Assembly: GCA_022494885.1 (NCBI GenBank)
Contig: JAGVSM010001277.1
Span: 62,001-126,000 of the forward strand
Reading direction: 5' to 3'
DNA: 64,000 nucleotides
DNA from: Micrasema longulum
Taxonomy: Eukaryota > Arthropoda > Insecta > Trichoptera > Brachycentridae
Shown: positions 1 to 10,061 of the stretch, one piece after another
How positions within the stretch are numbered: position 1 is the first letter of the stretch
Layout: the number at the start of each line of letters is the position of its first letter
Notes under the pieces: generated by a model
What the model was told of the DNA's origin: nothing
The model's database searches: none
Seen by the model: only the letters and a program-made list of their open reading frames with translations
Position numbers and translations under genes: made by a program

Positions 1-905
1 TTTAAAGTAAAACAATTCAGTTTGTCATGACTGAAATGATTTTTAGTGTGCTTTTTATGATGACTAATAAAATTAACTTTTCATAATTTATTATAAATCA
101 TTTATATAACTTTATTTAGGTACTTTAAGTTTATCTGATATTGCGTTTAACTGATTATGTTATATAAAACTAATGTAAATACAGAATAAGTTTAAAATAT
201 TTTTTACCCCTACACAAAAATACAACAAAAGCCTAAATAAGTATATTAATAATAATATATATTTAGGTTTTTTATAAATTATACATCGACTTATTTTCCA
301 TGTTGTTTTTTGAGGAAACGACTAAATCAACGAAATAACTGAAAACTGCAAATCATTATTTTATTTGTATAATATTGCCTTGTTTATATATTTTTAAAGG
401 TACAAGCGCCAGATGTAGGTATGTAGGTATGCATCAAATGTATGTAATACAGATTAAAACGCAGTTGAAAATCAATTAATTATAGATAAATTAAAATACC
501 ACCACGAATGAATCAATTCGTTGGCTTAAACCACCTTGAATAGGTAGTAGTCGAAGTCTTTGATTTGTGTTTTTAACTATATGCAAATAGATTCTAAGGA
601 CTATGTCCGAAGCGTTTGTATGGTGATCACGTATGTGCTTAAGATAAATGATAAATTAAGTCAAACAGACAAATGGACCACCCAAAATGTCCTTTTCATT
701 GGAAAAATACTTTTAAACCATTGCGTTGGTAGCCTAGCTCTTACCGGTAGCCTTTCATCAAATCGTCTGTTTTTTTATAATGGACTGCTGGAATTATGAA
801 TAAGATGGTTGACAGGTTATGTTAACACATTTTAAAAATATACTTTCGATCATAAATACTTCTTAAACTATTTTATAATAAATGAAGTCTTTAAATATAT
901 CGACT
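1..905. other. AT-rich DNA, no gene recognised
   Basis: Only short chance reading frames are present, the longest about 79 codons near 560-799 on the + strand, with no recognisable motif. No repeat family seen elsewhere in the window was found here. Confidence 0.5.
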
Positions 906-962
906 TATTAACATACTACAACGGAGATGAATAACATTTTAGATAAGGGAATATAGAAATGA
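906..962 (+). repeat. Unit-390 fragment
   Basis: A short piece of Unit-390 in + orientation, containing the words AACATACTACAACGGAGATG and AAGGGAATATAGAA. The match stops abruptly where a LINE reading frame begins at about 963, so the unit appears to have been cut by, or used as the insertion point of, that LINE. Confidence 0.55.
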
Positions 963-1281
963 TCTGCGCATTAATTTTACGAGTTCCCTGACATTTCATG
1001 ATCAGATCGAAACAGTTTGTAGTAATTCGCTGAAGGTGTTAGGATTCGTTCTGCGTACTGTCAGGGTTTTGGTAATACACAAGAACTGAGAATTCTTTAT
1101 AACTCGTTGGTGCGAAGCAGACTTGAGAGTGGCTCGATAATTTGGGGACCGTGAGTTGAAGTACTCTTTTATGGTGGAGAGGGTTCAGAAGAAATTTATT
1201 CAGTTTCTTTACATGATGGAGTGCGGATATTATCCATGGTTTTATCCCACCGCAGTGGCGTCTTTAATACCAAATTTCTAG
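963..1281 (+). pseudogene. LINE reverse transcriptase remnant (part 1)
   Basis: A degenerate frame after the reverse-transcriptase core of a jockey/CR1-type non-LTR retrotransposon. Visible residues include SSLTFHDQIE, then LKVLGFVLRT, LYNSLVRSRLESGSIIWGP and VQKKFIQFLYMMECGYYP, which is the usual order of the region C-terminal to the catalytic core. Frameshifts break it between these blocks. The reading is lost at about 1248-1281 and homologous protein sequence resumes at 1498, so the element is 5'-truncated and interrupted. Clade assignment is inference from motif style. Confidence 0.7.
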
Positions 1282-1497
1282 TGAAAATCAGATTTTAAGG
1301 ATAAGGATAATATGCGTAAATGTTAAGTAGGTACCTACAGTAAATAACACAGTACGGACCATGTTTGTAGGCATCTTTGAGCATTTTTATATCGGTTGCT
1401 TGTTTTTTATCTTCATAATGTGTTAATATAATGCGAATTAAAATACATATTAGGTGCTGGTGAATAGCAATGATTTCTTAGTGAGGCTCAGCCTCAC
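1282..1497. mobile_element. Probable insertion splitting a LINE
   Basis: About 250 bp of non-coding DNA separates two adjoining pieces of one LINE protein. The LINE reads up to a TATCCCACCG-like word on the left and resumes at TGTCCCACTG on the right, which could be a diverged target duplication. The left end begins CAGTGGCG, a common hAT-type terminus, but I see no matching right terminus, only a short GTGAGGCTCAGCCTCAC palindrome near 1481-1498. Confidence 0.35.
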
Positions 1498-1695
1498 TTG
1501 CTTCATGTGCTCCTTCGTCCCTGTCCCACTGAGTTTCTCCAGGGTATGCTTGGTTACAACAGTTTGAAGACCAGAAGGAATGTGTATTTAACTACGCATT
1601 TCTTTCGATTGTTGCACGGTATTATTGACTATCCTGAAATTATACGAAGCATTAGCTTTTATGTGCCATTCGTTAGAACTAACATACTTGTATAA
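1498..1695 (+). pseudogene. LINE C-terminal remnant (part 2)
   Basis: A 65-codon open stretch continuing the LINE of part 1. Residues PTEFLQGMLGYNSLKTRR followed by FFRLLHGIIDYPEI and SFYVP match the order typical of jockey/CR1 ORF2 C-termini (a P-x-x-FL-GMLGYNSL-xRR block, then a leucine-rich segment and a short V-P motif). The first methionine is not a natural start. The stretch ends before the usual final 50-60 residues. Confidence 0.7.
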
Positions 1696-1699
1696 AAAT

Positions 1700-2230
1700 A
1701 ACAATAAATTTGAAAATAAACAAATGGAATGGAAAGTTACATGGTACTTGTATAACATATTATCAAACTGCACAAGATCTTGCGCAAGATTTTTTACCAT
1801 GTTCTGACCCATGAAATGGGTACTTTTTTTAAGTAAAAAAGAATACCCGTAGTCGTGATTTTGCGTGCAATAGGCGCACCAAACTATATCCGAGCTAATT
1901 AATATCAATGTATCAAACTAACAAATCGTCGTATTATTTCTCAGTAGCCATAGAGAATAGAACGCTGCACTACTTTATCTTTGCATATCGATTTACTAGG
2001 AAAAGGACAAAAGATCCTGTAAACTGGATACCAAAAGAAAACAGGGACCGTTCGAGTAGCGTCTATCAACTTGTTAACCTTAATGCTATCTTTGTCTAGT
2101 TTTTTATATTTTACTTTTTGTGCTGTTACAACATGTTCACTTAATTGCCATACTTACTAGTTCTTTGCTCAATGTATTATTATTGTGTTTTTTTATTATT
2201 TTTTATTGTTAACTTTTTAAAATCATTCTT
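1700..2230. other. No feature recognised
   Basis: AT-rich sequence with short chance frames on both strands (for example 1588-1908 minus and 1908-2099 plus), without family motifs. Confidence 0.4.
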
Positions 2231-2239
2231 TTATTGTTG

Positions 2240-3145
2240 AAATTCCATTCGTCGATGCGTTTTGTAGCTGCAAGACTTTTCGTAATGTTAGCTATCATAT
2301 TATTTTTTTTATTATTTAATTTTACACTACGCCCAAGGGGCATTTACAAAAAATATACTGGTAAGTACAAACATAGTAAGTAATAATTAAAAAGATAAAC
2401 AACGCTTTTTTGTATACATGTAGAAACTATAAAAAGCATACTGCTATGCAAAATAAAAAGTGAAACTTTACATGGTAAAAAAAGAAAAAAATACATTTAT
2501 GGATATAAGAAAAGAAATTGAATTAAAAAGCAAATTGTAAATAACTTGTAAAGAATTTAAACAAAAAAATATATACATTTACATATACTTATACGTATAA
2601 AAAAAATGGTATTAACAAATTATTGTTAAAAACAAATAATAAAAATTAGTTTACAGTAAGTATATATAAGATAATAACATAATATCTGGTACACAAAAAT
2701 ATTTGATAAATAAATTTCAGAAAAGAAAATAATAAATAATAATACACATCAAAAACAGAGAAAAAATTGTATGAAAAAGAACGTTTTATTACGACATTAA
2801 TAATTTGTTTCAAACAGAAATGTAAATGGTATCAACCATCAAATATCTAAATTTAGTAAATGGGGTCTAAAATTTCAACCGTCTATGCGCTCAGCAGCTG
2901 CAAGACGTGTTGTAATCTAACGTCTATTTTTATAAATTTGCTTTTTATTTCGTTTTTTAAAATATCACTTAAACTCTAAACATCATTGTCAAATAAAAAG
3001 TTTTAAAAAAAATGTAAATAGGGGCTAGATTTCTTACTGTCCATGCGCTCTGTAGCTGCAAGACGTGCTGGGATATTTATTAACTGTACAGCGCCCTTGA
3101 GATGATTTTCACAAAAATGGCGCTATATAAATTATCCAAACATTA
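2240..3145 (+). repeat. Rep-F, LINE-3'-UTR-like repeat
   Basis: Contains three diverged copies of a sub-motif near 2258, 2888 and 3045, built around GTAGCTGCAAGACGTG followed by a TAATCTA-like word. It ends at about 3090-3145 with a CGCCCTTGAGATGATTTTCA segment and an (ATT)n run. The same sub-motif and ending occur at 9170-9560, and one sub-unit lies inverted at 7930-8100. The simple-repeat tail and 3' anchoring suggest the 3' untranslated end of a retroelement. The first and second sub-units are separated by an inserted reverse-oriented LINE tail. Confidence 0.6.
2305..2810 (-). mobile_element. LINE 3' tail inside Rep-F
   Basis: On the + strand this begins with a T/A-rich run followed by CGCCCAAGGGGCATTTACAA. 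A close match lies at 35905-35940, where it follows a (TATT)n run. This is how a reverse-oriented LINE 3' end with a microsatellite tail looks. The rest is A-rich and non-coding. It interrupts Rep-F between its first and second sub-units. Confidence 0.45.
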
Positions 3146-3149
3146 TTAT

Positions 3150-4080
3150 TATCGAGGCTATATTGACAGAAGACATTCAATCAACAGTCTTAGTATATTT
3201 TAAATATTTTTTAATATGGGTGCAAGATGTTGATTTCAAATCGAATGCTGCCTGGAATAAATATTACTCTTTCAAAGTTAAAAAAAAATAGAGAATTGTG
3301 GGAGAAATGATGCATTGAAAGAATAAAAAAGCTTTAAAAGGTTGTTTTAATGACTCAATTCATTCTGTCAGGAAAGCCTCGATTTAGACCTCGCTTTTTC
3401 TAGGTATCCCATGCACGCACGCTGATCATTCACACTTTTGACACGGCCATCGCCAAATATATGTTGCATTTAAAAAAAAAACTTATTATGTGTGAACCAA
3501 AAACTATCAAAACGAATATGTGAGTAAATAAATTCAAAGTAAAATTAAAGACATTTTGAACCCCAGTAAAAACATCGTTCTTTTTTAATTAGTATTATTG
3601 AATTTTTGGTTTTTCTTTTTATTTTATATAGTTTAAATTTTTTCTCGTGTGTACTCGTACTTATATAACTTCAAATTACCAAATAAATATAACAGTGAAA
3701 GTCACCTTTCAAGCACAAGAGCCAGTCTCTTTTTTGGAAAAATAGTTTTAATATCAAATAATTATAAAAGTAGTTTGTAATAGAAAAAAAAACATGTATC
3801 ATTTATGAAAAAAAAATTTAATGTTGTCAAAATAAATTGTTTTAGTAAAGTTTTAGATAAATTATAAATTTTTAGTCAAATTAAAATCACTATTAATATG
3901 ATCTCTTTGTAAAGGAGTCTTTAGGTATTATATTACGAAATGTATTATATTACGACCAGACTGTTTTTTAGTTAGCTGTAAAATTTTGCTTTTGGCAAAA
4001 AGTTCTCCAAAGCACTTATTCGTTACATTTGAAAATAAAAAAATATTAAAAAATATAATATTAATTGTCTGTTTTTAGTA
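3150..4080. other. AT-rich, no feature recognised
   Basis: Long A and T runs and no sustained reading frame. No match to the local repeat families was noticed. Confidence 0.4.
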
Positions 4081-4083
4081 GAC

Positions 4084-4395
4084 TCTTCACACACTGTGTA
4101 ACATTCACCATTCTGCTTATGTTTGAACATCCGTATTCCCACCTCTAAAATGTTTTCCAACGCAGTAATACGAGTATGGTAATTTTTATAACTTTTCAAA
4201 GCGTGAAATCTATTTCTTGTCTGCAAGTATTTGGATGAACCAAAAATATTGTTGGTCCAAAAAAATAGAATAAAAATTTTAAAATATTTTCAGGCGCTGC
4301 CTAGTATGTAAGTGAAATAATTAAGTCAGATAAATCTCACATGCATCAATAAAGGTTTCAGGTCTTTAACTTCACTAAAATAAACAGAGTTTTTT
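4084..4395. repeat. Unit-390 fragments in both orientations
   Basis: Positions 4088-4135 carry the + orientation words CACACTGTGTAACATTCACC and TTTGAACATCCG. Positions 4285-4395 carry the minus orientation block with AGGCGCTGCCTAGT, GATAAATCTCAC and AATAAAGGTTTCAGGTCTTT. The two pieces face each other, like other inverted Unit-390 pairs here. Confidence 0.6.
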
Positions 4396-4399
4396 CATA

Positions 4400-4845
4400 T
4401 TTTTTATTATTATTGTAATATCATAAAATTACGATGGTAACGATATTATTATTTTATCCTTGCGAATTTGGATTAAATTTCTACAATGGTGTAAAATACG
4501 AATATTTTTTATTGCCTGATAACAAGACGTTTCATGCATCATAGGTCAAACGGCGCGTATTATTTTACCGCGCCATACTTGTACGTTATGTTTGTTAGAA
4601 GCGCACTTGGCGGGCAAAACGTGTAAGGTTAATATGAGGTGACGCTAACTTAGAGCCGTTTTGTGTGTACTCGTTTATAAACCAGAAAATTATTGATAAA
4701 AAAATATTTTTTTAACGTTGTTCTAAATTTATATTTTAAAAAACCCCTATAAACTCTTTTTGACTTGAATACCTTTAGATTTAAAAAATGTTTTGTATTC
4801 TGTACATTAAAGGAATTATTTGAAAATGTTGTATACTTCAAGTCT
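4400..4845. other. No gene recognised
   Basis: AT-rich, with a small CpG-containing patch at about 4545-4620 (GCGCGTATT, CCGCGCCATAC, GCGCACTTGGCGGGC). A 63-codon minus frame at 4650-4841 has no recognisable content. Confidence 0.35.
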
Positions 4846-4849
4846 TTTT

Positions 4850-5015
4850 TTAAAAAAAATATTGATTTATTTCGCAGTTTTAAAATGGGCAGAAGTTCAT
4901 TGTTTCAGGTCCCGACTAGCTAGGAAATTCCTATGTTTAAGCAGGGCCTTTATTTTAAATGTGTTTTTTTTTTCACTAAATGATGCTTAAAAAATTCAAA
5001 TAATAATATATAAAT
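4850..5015 (-). mobile_element. LINE 3' end, reverse orientation
   Basis: Shares a block containing TCAGGTCCCGACTAGCTAGG and AAATGATGCTTAA with 41725-41835. In the 41.7 kb copy the block is preceded by a (TTTA)n run, so this is the 3' end of a minus-strand retroelement. The continuation, an A-rich set of sub-repeats, lies at 5555-5810 because another LINE has inserted between them. Confidence 0.6.
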
Positions 5016-5019
5016 CAAA

Positions 5020-5550
5020 CAAAGATACTTCCTTTCAAGGTGATGCCACTGCATGACATAACCAATACTATTTTGAATATCATAAACTTTTCTGCTCACA
5101 CAAATTTAAAATACACATTTGTCATGACATTCACAATTACAATGCGCGTTACAAAGGGAATCTTCATGTGTCTAAGTTTCGCTCAACAAAGTTCGGCAGT
5201 AGATCATTCGAAAATATTGGCTATTCCGAATATAATAAACTGCCCGATGACCTAAAACACGAAAAATCGAATAAAAAATCCAGAAGTGTCGCAATTAAAA
5301 AATATTACTTAAATCTTGTTGATGGTGATAGTTATTAATGTAATTTATATAGATGGTGTAAAGTACCGTGTTTTATGTTTCTTATACTATAATGTTTTAT
5401 TACTATTTCGAATGTATTAACTACGAGTGGTATGATGTTATGTATTGTCACTTTTTTTTTTTATGTACGGTCCCAAATGAATTTCTTCAATAACTTCTGG
5501 GAGTATAATATATACTTTTTGTATTATATGTTTTATTAATAATAAAATAA
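5020..5550 (+). pseudogene. LINE ORF2 C-terminus and 3' UTR
   Basis: From about 5055 the frame reads through HDIHNYNAR, then KFRSTKFGSRSFENIGY, EYNKLPDDLK and KKYYLNLVDG to a TAA at 5336-5338. This is the final part of a CR1/jockey-type ORF2; the conserved H-x-Y-x-TR block, the basic/aromatic middle and the N-x-LP motif are visible. The start codon of this frame is missing because the copy is 5'-truncated. The 3' UTR ends near 5550 with a CTTCTGGGAGTATAATATAT-type word and an A-rich tail resembling the 17.7 kb LINE ending. Same family as 16726-17715. Confidence 0.75.
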
Positions 5551-5554
5551 AATA

Positions 5555-5810
5555 TACAACATTAATATATAAAAAAATACAAATTAGAAAACATACGGAT
5601 AATAATAAAAAATTAGGATAGTTATAAATTAGAAAATAAACTTTTAATAAATAAAAAATAAAACATAAATATAAAGAAGAAAACAAACCGATAATAATAA
5701 AAATTGAAGCATAAATACGAATTCGAAAATATTCCACTCGTAATTACAATATGAAATTTTAATGTAAATACCAATAATAATTAAGAAAATTAAAACAAAT
5801 ATAAAACTTT
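5555..5810 (-). repeat. A-rich sub-repeats of the interrupted LINE
   Basis: Imperfect repeats built on AAATTAGAAAACATAC followed by AATAATAAAAATTGAAGC. The same sub-repeats follow the LINE 3' block directly at 41870-42180, supporting the idea that 4850-5015 and 5555-5810 were once contiguous. Confidence 0.55.
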
Positions 5811-5957
5811 TCAGTGTAATGGCGACTAATAATACGGGCAGAAAAAAAAAAAGAGACGTACTTTTTAATTTATATTGTTAGGTACGGGAGTAAATAAGTC
5901 TTTAATATCGTCTATTCTTATGTTAAATAATCTTAAATATTGAAAAGTTTGATGAAT

Positions 5958-6092
5958 GACGCGTATCAAAAGTGGTTACGTAAACCAGCCAATGACAGGA
6001 CATAAGCCATGTAAATGCTCAGACTTCCGTGTTCCTTTCTATAGAATTTAATGCCCTCCACCTCGGTTGTAATATGCTGATAAAAACATTTA
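5958..6092 (-). repeat. Unit-390 copy, minus orientation
   Basis: Contains TAAACCAGCCAATGACAGGA, CATAAGCCATGTAAATGC and CAGACTTCCGTGTTCC. On the minus strand it reads EHGSLSIYMAYVLSLAGL, the conserved frame seen in other copies. Confidence 0.7.
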
Positions 6093-6119
6093 GGTAAAAG
6101 TGATGAACGATTATTGTGG

Positions 6120-6335
6120 TCACCCTGTACGGACCTGTGATCTTCGGGATGCTGTGAAAGGAGCGGGTCGGCCCGAGATGTGTGGGAACGCGCCTCGCGT
6201 GCGCGCGCGAGCGGGACGCCGCTATGCGCGCGGCGCGTCGGCGAGCGAGAGGCACCGCCACACGAGAGCGTGTCTGTCATGCCGCTAGAGAGGGACGCAT
6301 TGCTCCGGTGCGAAAGCGACAGGTGACATTGGACA
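6120..6335. promoter_or_regulatory. CpG-rich patch
   Basis: A sharp island of CpG-rich sequence (for example GTGCGCGCGCGAGCGGGACG and GCGCGGCGCGTCGGCGAGCG) in otherwise AT-rich DNA. Overlapping arginine-rich reading frames on both strands are a by-product of base composition. A similar patch lies at 10065-10220. It may be a promoter-type region or a GC-rich part of a transposable element; no TATA box or transcript boundary can be shown. Confidence 0.35.
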
Positions 6336-6449
6336 AGTTTTTCAAATGCGATTTGTTTTTTTAATTTTTATTTACAAAACCAAGCATTCATTTATTCAAT
6401 CAATAACAATACATAATCAAAAAGAAACAAACAAAAAACCATCACGCTG

Positions 6450-6790
6450 TTTCCTATAGGGATAGGCAAAGAGGATAGAATGCCATATCACTCTGCCTTT
6501 CCATACAGACCTCGCTTCCTCTACATTCATACATCTTCTTTTGCATGAATTGGAGGTTTTCTTTGCTGCTAGCAAGAAGCCCGAAATCATCAGCATACAA
6601 CAGGTAATAAACAGTTATATCACTCATTTTTACTCCCATTCTTAAATCTTTCAGTCTTTCAGTATTTCACACAGTTTTCGATAAACACGTTGAACAACCA
6701 TAGTGACATTACACATCTCTGTTTGACTCCTTTAGGAATATCAATCAACAATGTGAATGATCCTTTTACCTGCACACATGCTAATCTGTC
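6450..6790 (-). pseudogene. LINE reverse transcriptase fragment with YADD motif
   Basis: Reading the minus strand from about 6780 down to 6454, two frames together give PKGVKQRCVMSLWLFNVFI and then YYLLYADDFGLLASSKENL. These are the G-V-K-Q-x-C-x-x-S-P-x-LFN block and the catalytic Y-A-D-D block of a non-LTR retrotransposon reverse transcriptase (here G and P of the first block are changed to R and L). A frameshift separates them. This is the only place in the window where the catalytic core was found. Confidence 0.8.
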
Positions 6791-6939
6791 GATATTCTTA
6801 TTTTTATTTTATTTTCAGATAACTACAGCATTACAGAAAATATTTTATTTAACATCACAATTTTATAAATTATTTTTTGTGTTCCATTTTTTTTAAACTT
6901 ATATATTCAAACATATTTGTAGACGTGAGCCTGAAAATC

Positions 6940-7160
6940 GAGAAAAAGCAATGATGTCTAGCTCAGTTGAAGGTAGGAGAAGCCAGGGTAGAATCCTATA
7001 TAGATGGACTGACCGAATAAAGGTGGCTACGGGGATAAAATTTGATGAGTCTTCTTCGGGCTGAGGACAAACTGGAGTGGAACAGACTAATTAGAAGTGT
7101 TTATGGTGATCACGATCCTCAGCATTGAGGGACTGACTTGGAAGAAGAAGATTATAAACC
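6940..7160 (+). pseudogene. LINE 3' terminal fragment
   Basis: Translations in two frames give EGRRSQGRILYRWTDRIK, then RAEDKLEWNRLIRSVYGDHD, PQH, a stop, GTDLEEED. This is the GRRxxGRPxxRW...A.DRxxW... tail of an arthropod LINE, with the common GHDPQH ending. Broken by a frameshift near 7055. It lies on the opposite strand to the YADD fragment, so the two are separate insertions. Confidence 0.7.
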
Positions 7161-7164
7161 ATAA

Positions 7165-7460
7165 AAAAATATAAAGATAACGTAAATAATAGGTATGGTT
7201 TGCATATTTCAGTACATACATTTAAGCCGAGTAAAGTGATTAAGTTACATTATATCATATAAAATGTTAGAAATAAAATATTAAACAAAGCATGACAATT
7301 TTTAATATGGCAGCGCGCTGATACATGTTTGAACAAAACAACTCAAAATCGACGAAGACAATGAATGGATACATTGATGAAAAATTTGATGTACTCTTGA
7401 ATTTCTTATTTTTAACATGCTGTATTTATATTAATGCACGGAAGTAATAAACGTACCTAT
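7165..7460. other. No feature recognised
   Basis: AT-rich, non-repetitive at the level I can see. Confidence 0.3.
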
Positions 7461-7462
7461 TA

Positions 7463-7835
7463 CAATATTTGAGTTTGTCCAAATGTTTTAAGACAAAAGA
7501 CTGGATTTTACCCCCTTGGGAGTTATAAAGATTAACAAATTACAACAGGGATGGAGAATACCTTAAATAAGGGAATATGCAAGTCTAGACATTTACTGGG
7601 CTTATGACCTGTCATCTGCCATCTGTTGACGTTTTTGTATTTAAAGAGCTGAAAACTTTATTGTTGCGGGTGAGATTAATCAGATTGAATTATTTCACCT
7701 ACATACTTGAAATGATTTTCAATTTTTATACTTCTTCTTGGACCAGGTGGATTCGTCAACAATGTCTCAAGTTTCTCTAAATTTTTAAAAACAAGAACTA
7801 GATACAATCTCAAACTTGAATGGATTTTTTTAAAA
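7463..7835 (+). repeat. Unit-390, near-complete + copy with start of next unit
   Basis: Runs from ACAATATTTGAGTTTGTCC through GGGCTTATGACCTGTCAT, GCGGGTGAGATTAATCAGAT, TTATTTCACCTACA and GACCAGGTGGATTCGTCAAC into a diverged second start (AGTTTCTCTAAATTTTTAAA). The middle part (the ACACACTGTGTAACATTCACC region) is deleted. The run-on into a second start shows that units were once in tandem. Confidence 0.7.
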
Positions 7836-7924
7836 ATCTAACTACATATTCGGATTAAATTAAAATCAAATGTCACTTAAGCTCCTATGGCTCTCAGTGT
7901 CTCATTTGTAATTCAACTTATAAC

Positions 7925-8100
7925 AAGTATTTTTTTTTCTTTAAATTTTTCTACATTAAAGTCTGATTACATCACGTCTTGCAGCTACAGTACGCGGTTG
8001 GAAATCTAGCCCCGTTATGTTGTTGAAAATCTATTTACGAAACTTTAAAAAGTATTAATAATTGTTAAATAGTTGATGACATTAACACACAGAAGCTAGA
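7925..8100 (-). repeat. Rep-F sub-unit, reverse orientation
   Basis: Contains the reverse of the Rep-F sub-motif (ATCACGTCTTGCAGCTACAG) followed by GGAAATCTAGCCCC, matching the GGGGCTAGATTTC word at 3020-3035. Confidence 0.5.
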
Positions 8101-8104
8101 TTAA

Positions 8105-8665
8105 CAAATGTCTTGTTGCTAAAAAACGCATAGTGAAAGGAAATAATAGCAACCTATTTTTTTTTCAATACATATATATTGAGCAGAGTAGCAAGTTTGT
8201 CAAGTGTGTATGATAAAAGTAATCAATTAAATTATTATGAAATAACGCACATTTTCAACACATATTATTGTTAACAAGTTAAAGAAAGCAACGACAGATG
8301 TCCAAGTGGTAGCTATTGTAGGCAGTCTTGCGTCCAGTATCCTCTGCCTTGTAACTAAAAATATCTGGCCAACAGCTGAAACTACGGTTGCAAGGCTGGT
8401 TTTTTATTCCTGGTAGATGGAATATGCGCATGTGAACGTACCAAGGTATAATGCACATTGTTTCATCGGTTTCGTGTCTGTCTGAACATGGTATACCATC
8501 CCAGAAAAGAACTATCTGCATTCCAAATCACATTCATTTATCTAAAGCATACATCTGTACGGAAAATACCTATGTATCTTTATCCATAAAAGACAATCCA
8601 TTCGCAATGTGTTTAAAAAATCGACTTTTTACTGTAAAACTTGAAATAAACACAATCAATTTATT
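8105..8665. other. No gene recognised
   Basis: A minus-strand frame of 80 codons (8279-8521) overlaps a + frame of 110 codons (8451-8783). Neither has a motif I recognise, and the + frame runs into a LINE remnant. Confidence 0.3.
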
Positions 8666-8669
8666 ATTC

Positions 8670-8985
8670 CACGTCTGCTCCCTAGTTGGAGCATATTGTG
8701 TCTACAAAGAGCCTCCATGCATCTCTATCGGCTGTCAGCTCCTGTGCGTCCTCTCAAGTCAAGTTTTCGTTCCGAAAATCTGACATAAACTGCCGACGAA
8801 CAGTCAGCAGTGGACGTCAAGGACGTAAAGAACCTAATGTCTTGTAAAGTAGGCTGGCATGGTTAAGGCTTTCAGAAGGCATCGGCAGTATATGGCCCAG
8901 CCAACCGTATCGCCTCTGCTTTATGACAGTTGTCACCGGAGTTTGCTACCTCCGTTCTATTATTATGCCACAACCAATTACGATA
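8670..8985 (-). pseudogene. LINE 3' fragment (GHxLRMP family)
   Basis: Reverse-strand relative of the + strand LINE end at 55735-56140. Matching words include GCCAACCGTATCGCCTCTGC-like sequence at 8898-8922 and ACAGTCAGCAGTGGACGTC at 8799-8817. The minus-strand protein has decayed by frameshifts. Four members of this family occur in the window (8.7, 10.5, 51.9, 55.9 kb). Confidence 0.65.
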
Positions 8986-9169
8986 AAGTAATTTATTTAA
9001 GTCATCTGATCCAAAAGAAGTATAAAAATTTAAAAATTGCGTTTTAAAACATTTAGTCCAAGATGACTTACAAAATATTTAGGTGTTACTATTTGTTATG
9101 TTATCCATAGTGTTGAAATCGTGCTTTATCTGTTTAGTTTTTTTATCGTTTGCTTTTAAGATTATAGAT

Positions 9170-9560
9170 AAAATGTAAGATATAATTTAAGTAGCAAGAA
9201 TTGCACTCATCCATGTGTTTTGTAGCTGCTAGACTTGTTGTTATGAAGCTCTTATTTTTATATTGAAAAAAAAAAAGTTTTAAAAAATATCATTAAATCT
9301 CCAAACTTCTATGTCAGATAAAAAAAAAAAAAATGGGGGGGGGTTAGATTTCTTACTTTAGATGCGCTCTTTATCTGCAAGACGTGTTGTAATCTAGCTC
9401 CTGTGTGTTATAATTATAATATTTCATAATTGGAGACCAAGGACTAGAATCCCAACCGTCCATGCACTCTGTAGCTGCAAGATGTGCTGGGATAATTATT
9501 TATAGTACAACGCCCTTGGGGTGATTTTTCACAAAAATGGTGTGATGAAAACTATTAAAA
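9170..9560 (+). repeat. Rep-F, second copy
   Basis: Three sub-motif copies (near 9213, 9360 and 9455) with TGTAGCTGCTAGACTTG, TATCTGCAAGACGTGTTGTA and TGTAGCTGCAAGATGTGCTG, ending with CGCCCTTGGGGTGATTTTTC at 9511-9530. The organisation matches 2240-3145 but without the inserted LINE tail. A pure A run and a G run interrupt it at about 9320-9350. Confidence 0.65.
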
Positions 9561-9564
9561 TAAA

Positions 9565-10055
9565 ATAATAATAAAAGTAAACAGTGCCGAAAGCGGAAAA
9601 GTATTCAAATTTTGATTTTAATGAAAAAAAAAGTTTTCTTTTTTTATATTTAGGTATTTTGCCAAAACTAACCATTTTTTTGGAATCCATAATAATAAAC
9701 CATGCATGGTAACCCAATATGCTAACCACATAGGGATTATATAAAAGAGAAAACAAAGTTAAATGAGTATTGTTTATTTTATTTAAAAAATCATTCAACT
9801 TAGTGAATTCAAAATAAAAACGATGCAGATATTTTTTTACTACCGAATAAAAGGCTTTAAATTTTATGCATACGAAACCCTTCTTAATATTAACATTAAT
9901 AATGACAAACATAAACACATATACAGTACCAAATTTATTTATTATTTAAGTGTGTTTTTAATGGCATTCGTTAAAATAAATAAACACTTATTTTGTTATC
10001 AAAATACATCTTAAAAACCGGCTTTTCTCAGGGAGGCTTTCAAGATGAGACAACG
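9565..10055. other. AT-rich, no feature recognised
   Basis: A 129-codon minus frame (9529-9918) is rich in phenylalanine, lysine and tyrosine, as expected by chance in A/T-rich DNA. I see no motif in it. Confidence 0.35.
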
Positions 10056-10061
10056 CTAAGC

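Noticed and set aside
5438..5737. 99-codon minus frame rich in F, I, L and Y
   Set aside because: It is antisense to A-rich sub-repeats that recur at 41.9-42.2 kb and has no independent support.
6182..6364. Arginine-rich small frames in the CpG patch
   Set aside because: All frames on both strands are open and basic, which is a base-composition effect.
8451..8783. 110-codon plus-strand frame
   Set aside because: Its C-terminal third runs through the antisense of a LINE fragment; no family motif in the remainder.
9529..9918. 129-codon minus-strand frame
   Set aside because: Composed almost entirely of residues favoured by A/T-rich DNA (F, K, I, Y). No motif, and it starts inside the Rep-F ending.
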